A stretch of 7,507 nucleotides of DNA, taken from Burkholderiales bacterium. GTDB taxonomy: Bacteria > Pseudomonadota > Gammaproteobacteria > Burkholderiales > Burkholderiaceae_A. Location: NCBI GenBank assembly GCA_030828265.1, contig JAURCW010000059.1:1-7507 (forward strand), in the 5' to 3' direction. The translations under genes and the position numbers were made by a program. Every line of letters begins with the position of its first letter. Position 1 is the first letter of the stretch. The notes beneath the pieces were generated by a model that worked only from the letters and a program-made list of their open reading frames with translations, had not been told where the DNA came from and did not search any database. This document shows, one piece after another, positions 1 to 5,366 of this stretch.

Positions 1-10
1 GTACGCTCAT
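1..10 (-). CDS. possible start of a divergent gene (three codons only)
   Basis: On the minus strand an ATG at positions 10-8 is preceded by GAGGA (plus-strand positions 18-22) at a 7-base gap, which is good ribosome-binding spacing. It opens a frame reading Met-Ser-Val before the window ends. The arrangement would make it divergent from the FKBP gene. Nothing can be said of its product, and a chance SD plus ATG is quite possible. Confidence 0.25.
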
Positions 11-101
11 GTCAATTTCCTCGTGTAAAGATTTCGCGGACGCCAGGCCACCATTCAGTGAACCGGCGCCTCTTTTCTGTTAATTCTCACTTAAAAATTC
101 C

Positions 102-551
102 ATGAAAAACCGTCTGCTTCAGTTGCTTGTCTCACTCTTCGGGTTGGGAGCAGCCCCCGCTCTCGTGCCGGGGCCGCTTGCCGCCGATCTCCCCAAAGAA
201 CCTGTGCAAGAGCTTGTCAAAATCGACCGTGCCCTGGGCTCAGGCGCCGAGGCGGTTGCGGGCAAGAATGTTTTTGTGCACTACACGGGCTGGCTTTACA
301 CAAGCCAGGCGGGTGATGGCAAAGGCAAAAAGTTCGACAGCTCGGTGGATCGCGGCCGGCCCTTTAACTTCCCCTTGGGTGCAGGCAGGGTTATTGCGGG
401 CTGGGACCAGGGTGTTGCGGGAATGAAGGTGGGTGGCAAGCGCACCTTGGTAATTCCCCCCCAATTGGGCTATGGCGCGCGAGGCGCGGGGGGTGTTATT
501 CCGCCGAATGCGACGCTCATTTTTGATGTCGAACTGCTTGAAGTGAGGTAG
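102..551 (+). CDS. exported FKBP-type peptidyl-prolyl cis-trans isomerase
   Basis: The protein should catalyse cis-trans isomerisation of Xaa-Pro bonds, helping proteins fold outside the cytoplasm. Its 149 residues comprise an N-terminal signal-like segment (about 1-28: basic MKNR start, hydrophobic core, small residues near LAA) and a single FKBP domain (about 50-148). The active-site set known from FKBP12 is all present by alignment: Tyr61, Phe78-Asp79, Phe90, Val97-Ile98, Trp101, Tyr124, Ile133 and Phe141. The size fits a minimal one-domain FKBP with no dimerisation or trigger-factor extension. An in-frame TAA at 81-83 limits the start; the ATG at 102 has no clear Shine-Dalgarno (the upstream bases are A/T rich). 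It stands alone and is convergent with rpoH across a hairpin. I saw no sigma-32 promoter upstream. The family is secure; export is inferred from the N-terminus, and a lipoprotein is unlikely because no lipobox cysteine is seen. Confidence 0.93.
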   Translation: MKNRLLQLLVSLFGLGAAPALVPGPLAADLPKEPVQELVKIDRALGSGAEAVAGKNVFVHYTGWLYTSQAGDGKGKKFDSSVDRGRPFNFPLGAGRVIAGWDQGVAGMKVGGKRTLVIPPQLGYGARGAGGVIPPNATLIFDVELLEVR

Positions 552-600
552 GGTCTCGCACCCTCGGGATGAGGGCGCGGGACCAAGCTCAGTTTCTTTT
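552..600 (+). terminator. intrinsic terminator after the FKBP gene
   Basis: A stem of 14 positions is formed by 552-565 and 571-584, with 12 Watson-Crick pairs, one G-U pair and one A-C mismatch around a 5-base loop. It starts directly after the FKBP stop codon. A T-rich stretch (TTTCTTTT, 593-600) follows, but only after an 8-base gap and running into the last bases of convergent rpoH. It fits a terminator for the plus strand. In the rpoH direction the stem has no T-run after it, so termination there would be weaker or factor-assisted. Confidence 0.5.
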
Positions 601-1477
601 AAGCGGTTTCAGAGATTAAGGAACGAAGCTTTTTAAACGCCTGGCCTTCAATCTGACGCACGCGTTCGGCCGAAATGCCATACCTGTCTGCAAGTTCATG
701 CAGGGTAGGGGTCTTTTCATCAGCATCGGCAAGCCAACGGGCCATGACAATGGCACGACTTCGATCATCGAGCGACTGCAAAGCCTTCTGAAGCCCTTCG
801 GCCTGTACACGCTGGTGCTGGGCCTCAGCCACTATGGATGCAGGGTCGGCGTTTTCGGCCGCCAGACTGGCAATAGGGCCTGACCACTCCCCTTCCTCGT
901 TTGGCAGCTCAAGCGGGGTATCGCCCCCGGCCAGCCTGCGGTCCATTTCACGAACCTCATCCGCGGTAACCGAGAGCTCCTTTGCAATAAGCTGCGCCTG
1001 CTCGTTGGACACCGACTGCTCGGCACCTAGGGCACGCTTAAGCGACTTCAAGTTGAAAAAAAGCTTGCGCTGGGCCTTGGTGGTGGCCACCTTCACAAGC
1101 TGCCAGTTGCGAAGAATGTAGTCGTGAATTTCGGCCTTGATCCAGTGCAGGGCAAACGAGACCAGGCGTACCCCGCGCGTGGGGTCAAAGCGCTTCACAG
1201 CCTTCATAAGGCCCAAGTTGCCCTCTTGAATAAGGTCGGCCTGCGGCAGGCCATACCCCAAGTACTGACGCGAAACCGCCACCACAAGGCGAAGGTGCGA
1301 AAGCACCAGCTCGCGTGCAGCATCAAGGTCATCAAGCGTGCGGTACTTCAAAGCAAGCGACTGCTCGCGCTCAAGCGAGAGCAAAGGAAACTGCTGCACA
1401 GCCCGAAGGTAGCCGTCTAAATTGGCGGCTGGCGAGAGCTGGGGCAGCGTCAACGCATTCGAAGCTGAAACGGTCAT
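599..1477 (-). CDS. rpoH: RNA polymerase heat-shock sigma factor sigma-32 (RpoH)
   Basis: This sigma-70-family factor directs RNA polymerase to heat-shock promoters (chaperones and proteases). The 292-residue protein shows region 2 (about 53-122, including the GYGLPQADLIQEGN and HWIKAEIH stretches), the RpoH-specific box QRKLFFNLK at 136-144, and a C-terminal region 4 helix-turn-helix (about 257-288, with ADRYGISAERVRQ). Length is close to the 284 residues of E. coli RpoH. Leu51, Ala54 and Val58 align with E. coli Leu47, Ala50 and Ile54, the region 2.1 patch tied to turnover and membrane targeting. I chose the ATG at 1477 because a TTAAAGGAGG Shine-Dalgarno lies 9 bases upstream; an in-frame TTG at 1483 would leave only 3 bases. 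A perfect CIRCE operator lies just upstream, so HrcA repression is expected. RpoH1/RpoH2-type paralogues exist in some bacteria; I cannot exclude a second copy elsewhere. Confidence 0.97.
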   Translation of the reverse strand: MTVSASNALTLPQLSPAANLDGYLRAVQQFPLLSLEREQSLALKYRTLDDLDAARELVLSHLRLVVAVSRQYLGYGLPQADLIQEGNLGLMKAVKRFDPTRGVRLVSFALHWIKAEIHDYILRNWQLVKVATTKAQRKLFFNLKSLKRALGAEQSVSNEQAQLIAKELSVTADEVREMDRRLAGGDTPLELPNEEGEWSGPIASLAAENADPASIVAEAQHQRVQAEGLQKALQSLDDRSRAIVMARWLADADEKTPTLHELADRYGISAERVRQIEGQAFKKLRSLISETA

Positions 1478-1486
1478 GGACAATGT

Positions 1487-1496
1487 CCTCCTTTAA
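1487..1496 (-). promoter_or_regulatory. strong ribosome binding site of rpoH
   Basis: The minus strand reads TTAAAGGAGG here, a near-perfect anti-SD complement. It sits 9 bases before the ATG at 1477 and only 3 before the alternative TTG at 1483, so it decides the start. Seven bases separate it from the CIRCE palindrome. Confidence 0.8.
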
Positions 1497-1503
1497 CGTC
1501 ATT

Positions 1504-1530
1504 TTAGCACTCCGATGCCGAGAGTGCTAA
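1504..1530. promoter_or_regulatory. CIRCE operator (HrcA binding site) upstream of rpoH
   Basis: TTAGCACTC (1504-1512), a 9-base spacer (1513-1521) and GAGTGCTAA (1522-1530) match the canonical CIRCE consensus TTAGCACTC-N9-GAGTGCTAA at all 18 arm positions. CIRCE is the operator of the heat-shock repressor HrcA, usually found before groESL, dnaK or hrcA operons. Here it lies 26 bases upstream of the rpoH ATG and about 115 bases upstream of the divergent decarboxylase, so rpoH is the natural target. In the rpoH direction a TAAAAT hexamer (1506-1501) with TTAGCA 18 bases before it (1530-1525) lies within or at the edge of the palindrome; this could be a core promoter covered by the repressor, but the -35 match is poor. 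HrcA is not encoded in the window. Confidence 0.92.
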
Positions 1531-1580
1531 GCCCTTCAAACCCCTCAAACCTCAATCTCCACGTGCAATCCAAGGAAATT

Positions 1581-1610
1581 AACCTACCATCCTAGGTTGA
1601 CCCAAACCTA
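1581..1610. promoter_or_regulatory. three alternating AACCTA/TAGGTT half-sites, candidate operator
   Basis: AACCTA (1581-1586), TAGGTT (1593-1598) and AACCTA (1605-1610) are exact hexamers in alternating orientation, each separated by 6 bases, giving a 12-base period. Any two neighbours form an inverted repeat. The set lies 35 bases before the decarboxylase ATG and about 50 bases beyond CIRCE. A TTGACC hexamer at 1597-1602 could be a -35 for the decarboxylase, but I see no matching -10 at 17 bases. An operator for a dimeric regulator of the decarboxylase is inference; chance or a small RNA hairpin are alternatives. Confidence 0.35.
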
Positions 1611-1645
1611 ACCGGACCGACCTCCGCAACAGAAAGGCACTCGGG

Positions 1646-3985
1646 ATGAAATTTCGATTCCCCATCGTCATCATTGACGAAGACTTCCGCTCCGAGAACA
1701 CCTCGGGCTTGGGCATTCGCGCCTTAGCCGACGCCCTTGAAAAAGAGGGCATGGAGGTTTTGGGGGTCACCAGCTACGGAGACCTCTCTCAGTTCGCTCA
1801 GCAACAGTCCAGGGCCTCTGCCTTTATTCTGTCGATTGATGACGAAGAGTTTGGAAGCGGCAGCAAGGAGGAGACAGCCCACGCCCTAAGAAACCTGCGA
1901 GCCTTCGTAAGCGAGATTCGCTTTCGCAATGCCGAAATTCCCATCTACATTTACGGCGAAACGCGCACCTCACGCCACATTCCCAACGATGTGCTGCGTG
2001 AGCTTCACGGGTTTATTCATATGTTTGAAGACACCCCCGAGTTCGTGGCTCGCCACATCATTCGCGAAGCGAAGTCGTACCTCGACTCCCTTGCACCCCC
2101 CTTCTTCCGGGCCCTTCTGCACTATGCCCAAGACGGTTCTTACTCTTGGCACTGCCCTGGGCACTCCGGTGGCGTTGCCTTCTTAAAATCTCCCGTGGGC
2201 CAAATGTTTCACCAGTTCTTTGGCGAGAACATGCTGCGCGCCGATGTCTGTAATGCAGTCGATGAGCTTGGTCAATTGCTCGATCACACGGGGCCTGTGG
2301 CCGATTCCGAGCGCAATGCTGCGCGTATTTTTAATGCCGACCACTGCTTTTTTGTCACCAATGGCACCAGCACCAGCAACAAGGTTGTCTGGCATGCTGC
2401 CGTTGCCCCCGGGGACATTGTGGTGGTCGACCGCAACTGCCACAAGAGTGTCTTGCATGCCATCACCATGACCGGGGCTGTTCCTGTTTTTCTGATGCCC
2501 ACCCGCAATCACCTGGGCATCATTGGGCCCATTCCTTTAAGCGAATTTAAGCCCGAGACCATTCTTGAAAAAATAAAGGCCAACCCCTTCGCGCGCGAAA
2601 ACTGGGAGCGTGCCGAGCGGGAGGGCACGGCCAAGCCCCGCATTCTTACCATTACTCAAAGCACCTACGACGGCGTGCTTTATAACGTTGAAATGATTAA
2701 GTCAGTGCTCGGTGACTGGATTGACACCCTGCACTTCGACGAGGCCTGGGTGCCCCATGCCGCCTTTCACGATTTCTACAAAGACATGCACGCCATTGGC
2801 CGCGATCGACCGCGCTCCAAAGGACCTATGGTCTTCTCCACTCAGTCCACGCATAAGCTTCTTGCAGGCCTTTCACAAGCCTCCCAGATCCTGGTGCAAG
2901 AGTCCGAGACGCGAACCCTTGATCGCGATCTATTCAATGAAGCCTACCTCATGCACACCAGCACGAGCCCACAGTACGCCATTATTGCCTCGCTTGATGT
3001 TGCGGCGGCCATGATGGAGCCCCCGGGCGGCACTGCGCTGGTTGAAGAGAGCATTGTGGAGGCCCTGGACTTTCGTCGTGCCATGCGAAAGGTGGAAGAG
3101 GAGTTCGGCCCCAAAGACTGGTGGTTTAAGGTCTGGGGACCTGAAGACGTGCAAGCCGACTCCGACGGCATGGCCCAGCGCGACCAGTGGATTCTGAAAC
3201 CAAACGACGACTGGCACGGCTTTGAAGGCCTTGTTGAAGGCTTCAACATGCTTGACCCCATTAAGTCCACCATTGTGACGCCGGGACTCAACATAAAAGG
3301 GGAGTTTGATGCCCAAGGTATTCCGGCCTCGGTGGTCACCAAGTACCTGGCCGAGCATGGCGTTATTGTTGAGAAAACAGGGTTGTACTCCTTTTTCATT
3401 ATGTTCACCATTGGTATTACCAAGGGCCGTTGGAACACCCTACTGACAGCACTTCAACAGTTCAAGGACGACTACGACAAGAACCAGCCGATGTGGCGGG
3501 TGATTCCCGAGTTCTGCGCCAAGCACCCTCAGTACGAACGTGTTGGGCTGCAAGATCTTTGTCAGAAGCTTCACGATGCTTACAAGCAAAACGACATTGC
3601 GCGGCTCACCACCGAAATGTACATATCGAACATCGAGCCCGCGCTTAAACCAGCGAAGGCGTTCTCGGCAGTGGCCCATCGCCAGACGGAACGCGTGCCC
3701 ATCGACGCGCTCGAGGGGCGCATTACGACAAGCCTTCTCACTCCCTATCCGCCGGGCATTCCTCTTCTTATTCCAGGCGAGCGTTTCAATAAAACCATCG
3801 TTCGTTACCTGCAGTTTGCACGCGACTTCAATGCCCGCTTTCCTGGCTTTGACGCCGACATTCACGGACTGGTTCAGCAGGAACACAATGGGGTAATGAG
3901 CTACTTTGTCGACTGCGTTGCCGAGTCGGCCGTGACCTCGCTTTCGATTAACAAAACTGCTCTCGCGGCGATGGCTGACGAATGA
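1646..3985 (+). CDS. PLP-dependent lysine/arginine/ornithine decarboxylase (LdcA-like, fold III wing-domain family)
   Basis: The enzyme decarboxylates a basic amino acid to a polyamine or diamine (lysine to cadaverine, arginine to agmatine or ornithine to putrescine), consuming a cytoplasmic proton. The 779 residues carry a receiver-like N-terminal wing domain (about 1-145), the aminotransferase-fold PLP core (about 150-560) and a C-terminal domain. The Schiff-base lysine is Lys404 in STHK, preceded by His403. Other active-site motifs are WHCPGHSGG (168-176), NGTSTSNK (239-246), DRNCHKS (262-268) and FDEAW (364-368, Asp365 expected at the pyridine nitrogen). Length is near the usual 715-760, with a slightly long C-terminal tail. 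AGAAAGG at 1631-1637, 8 bases upstream, supports the ATG. By overall character it is closest to the LdcA-type enzymes of Pseudomonas and Burkholderiales rather than the acid-induced AdiA, but substrate cannot be settled by eye. It leads a two-gene unit with the DUF423 gene. Confidence 0.92.
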   Translation: MKFRFPIVIIDEDFRSENTSGLGIRALADALEKEGMEVLGVTSYGDLSQFAQQQSRASAFILSIDDEEFGSGSKEETAHALRNLRAFVSEIRFRNAEIPIYIYGETRTSRHIPNDVLRELHGFIHMFEDTPEFVARHIIREAKSYLDSLAPPFFRALLHYAQDGSYSWHCPGHSGGVAFLKSPVGQMFHQFFGENMLRADVCNAVDELGQLLDHTGPVADSERNAARIFNADHCFFVTNGTSTSNKVVWHAAVAPGDIVVVDRNCHKSVLHAITMTGAVPVFLMPTRNHLGIIGPIPLSEFKPETILEKIKANPFARENWERAEREGTAKPRILTITQSTYDGVLYNVEMIKSVLGDWIDTLHFDEAWVPHAAFHDFYKDMHAIGRDRPRSKGPMVFSTQSTHKLLAGLSQASQILVQESETRTLDRDLFNEAYLMHTSTSPQYAIIASLDVAAAMMEPPGGTALVEESIVEALDFRRAMRKVEEEFGPKDWWFKVWGPEDVQADSDGMAQRDQWILKPNDDWHGFEGLVEGFNMLDPIKSTIVTPGLNIKGEFDAQGIPASVVTKYLAEHGVIVEKTGLYSFFIMFTIGITKGRWNTLLTALQQFKDDYDKNQPMWRVIPEFCAKHPQYERVGLQDLCQKLHDAYKQNDIARLTTEMYISNIEPALKPAKAFSAVAHRQTERVPIDALEGRITTSLLTPYPPGIPLLIPGERFNKTIVRYLQFARDFNARFPGFDADIHGLVQQEHNGVMSYFVDCVAESAVTSLSINKTALAAMADE

Positions 3986-4452
3986 TCTCGCTGGCCTGGA
4001 CACGCTTCTTTCTGGTTGCAGCAGGGCTGCTGGGGGCAGTGGGTGTGGCCGCAGGGGCCTATGCCTCCCATGGGCTTACAAGCCTAGTGGATGAGGTAAA
4101 ACTTATCGACTACTTTGAGCTCGCTGCGTTTTACCAACTCGTGCATGCCGTTGCCCTGCTCGGGCTTGCTTTAGCTGCAAGTTACAGGCCTCTTCATCTC
4201 GGGGCTGTCGTGGCAGGCCTTTTATTTACAACGGGAGTACTACTTTTTTCTGGGAGCCTTTACCTTCGGGTGCTCACTGGTGTTGCCGATTGGGGTAGCT
4301 TCACACCCTTGGGTGGCTCAGCCTTTATTCTTGGCTGGCTTGTCATTGCGGTCACCGGCGTTAGGGCAGTTCAGGCGCTTCAATCAGAGCCTGGGCAAAA
4401 GCCTGGGCATCAAAAGGCTGAAGATCCTCAAGGCCTTCGCCCACCCCAATAA
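3982..4452 (+). CDS. DUF423 (YgdD-like) small integral membrane protein with extended C-terminal tail
   Basis: This is an inner-membrane protein of unknown function from the DUF423 family. Four hydrophobic segments are visible at about 8-27, 46-66, 72-95 and 108-130. Family-like motifs are GAYASH (25-30), YQLVHAVALLGLA (51-63), LLFSGSLYL (87-95) and TPLGGSAFILGWL (108-120), corresponding to similar stretches of E. coli YgdD (131 residues). Residues from about 134 form a hydrophilic, Pro/Gln/Lys-rich tail not seen in YgdD. Codons from about 127 to the stop lie antisense to the end of ftsY, so the tail probably arose by reading into that gene. The start overlaps the decarboxylase stop as ATGA with no obvious Shine-Dalgarno, suggesting translational coupling. 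Family membership is well supported; a role shared with the decarboxylase (such as transport) would be a guess. Confidence 0.85.
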   Translation: MISLAWTRFFLVAAGLLGAVGVAAGAYASHGLTSLVDEVKLIDYFELAAFYQLVHAVALLGLALAASYRPLHLGAVVAGLLFTTGVLLFSGSLYLRVLTGVADWGSFTPLGGSAFILGWLVIAVTGVRAVQALQSEPGQKPGHQKAEDPQGLRPPQ

Positions 4453-5302
4453 AGGCCACAGGGATTGGTTGTTGCTCTGCCAAGGCTAGAAGCACACCAC
4501 CCTTTGCAGTGCCATCAAGCTTCGTCACCACCAACCCCGTTAGACCCAAAGCCTCATGAAAGGCTTTCACCTGCGCCAGCGCATTCTGACCTGTTCCACC
4601 ATCGACAACCAGCCAAGTTTCGTGAGGGGCCTGCGCCATAGCCTTGGCCATGACTCGCTTCACTTTTTTGAGCTCTTCCATTAGGTGAAGCTGCGTGGGA
4701 AGCCTGCCCGCCGTGTCCACAATCACGCAGTCCACCTGACGGGCAAGCCCCGCCGATACAGCATCAAAAGCAATCGCAGCCGGGTCTGCCTGACCAGTTG
4801 GCGCAATGACATCAACGCTGTTGCGAGTTCCCCAGGTCAGCAGCTGCTCGCGGGCAGCGGCCCGAAAGGTATCCCCTGCTGCCAGCAAAACCTTGTTGCC
4901 CCTTTGCGTCTCGAAATGCGTGAGCTTTCCGATGGTGGTGGTCTTACCGGCTCCATTAACCCCCACGAGCATCACTACGCGCGGGGAAAAACTTGCGGCC
5001 TGCGAATCGCTGGGCTGAAGGCGCTGAAGGCGAGAGGCAAGAATATCGGCAAGCCGCCTACGAACCGCCTGCGGATCGTCCCCAACAGGAAGGGGTTCTT
5101 TGCGCAGCGAGTCACGAAGATCTTTGACAATAGCCTGACTTGCTCGAGCACCAACATCGGCCATAATCAAAGCGGACTCGACCTCCTCAAACCAGTCATC
5201 GTCAAGCTGAGCACTGCCGAAAAGTTGGCTGATTTGCGCCCGTGTTTTTGAAAGGCCAGCACCTAATTTCGAAAGACCGATGCGGTCTAGGAAACCTCTC
5301 AT
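4361..5302 (-). CDS. ftsY: signal recognition particle receptor FtsY
   Basis: FtsY is the SRP receptor GTPase that docks ribosome-SRP complexes at the inner membrane. The 313 residues are an NG domain. The helical N part (about 20-95) contains the DDDWFEEVESALIMADVG region. The G domain has the P-loop GVNGAGKTT (114-122), DTFRAAA (144-150), DTAGRL (196-201), TKLD (260-263) and the GVGEGLEDLQPF closing motif (286-297). Only about 20 residues precede the N domain, so the long acidic A domain of E. coli FtsY is missing, leaving a short amphipathic start. Three starts are possible: GTG 5314, TTG 5308 and ATG 5302. The AGGAG at 5318-5314 overlaps the GTG, ruling it out in practice; I favour the ATG (11-base spacing), with TTG (5-base spacing) as the alternative. 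The 3' end overlaps the convergent DUF423 gene by 92 bases. Confidence 0.96.
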   Translation of the reverse strand: MRGFLDRIGLSKLGAGLSKTRAQISQLFGSAQLDDDWFEEVESALIMADVGARASQAIVKDLRDSLRKEPLPVGDDPQAVRRRLADILASRLQRLQPSDSQAASFSPRVVMLVGVNGAGKTTTIGKLTHFETQRGNKVLLAAGDTFRAAAREQLLTWGTRNSVDVIAPTGQADPAAIAFDAVSAGLARQVDCVIVDTAGRLPTQLHLMEELKKVKRVMAKAMAQAPHETWLVVDGGTGQNALAQVKAFHEALGLTGLVVTKLDGTAKGGVLLALAEQQPIPVAFIGVGEGLEDLQPFDAQAFAQALIEAPELP

Positions 5303-5313
5303 AACCAACAGCA

Positions 5314-5318
5314 CTCCT
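5314..5318 (-). promoter_or_regulatory. ribosome binding site of ftsY
   Basis: The minus strand reads AGGAG, and its last G is the first base of a candidate GTG start at 5314. This makes the GTG unusable with this site and points to ATG 5302 or TTG 5308. It lies in the 64-base divergent gap to the M16 gene, where I could not pick out convincing promoter hexamers on either strand. Confidence 0.5.
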
Positions 5319-5366
5319 ATTCATAAACCTTCAGATGGCCTGCTAACGAATACCCGAAGAAGAACC

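Noticed and set aside
1..101. Promoter hexamers for the FKBP gene
   Set aside because: A/T-rich segments such as TTAAAA near 91-97 lack a paired -35 at suitable spacing, so no promoter was called.
1478..1483. TTG start for rpoH at 1483
   Set aside because: Only 3 bases would separate it from the GGAGG site, whereas the ATG at 1477 has normal 9-base spacing and gives the expected N-terminus.
1531..1645. Sigma-32-type promoter for rpoH or the decarboxylase
   Set aside because: A TTTGAAG-like -35 is present in the rpoH direction, but no CCCCAT-like -10 follows at proper spacing.
3440..4003. 187-codon open frame on the minus strand opposite the decarboxylase C-terminus
   Set aside because: It lies antisense to a well-conserved enzyme, its translation shows no recognisable domain, and such frames are common opposite GC-biased genes.
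4685..5251. 188-codon open frame on the plus strand opposite ftsY
   Set aside because: It is wholly antisense to the conserved NG domain, with Arg/Ser/Pro-rich shadow composition and no family resemblance.
5280..5366. Upstream extension of the first M16 gene to an ATG at 5280
   Set aside because: It would overlap the start of ftsY and add a polar Arg/Thr/Ser-rich stretch before an already long signal region; the ATG at 5367 is more reasonable.
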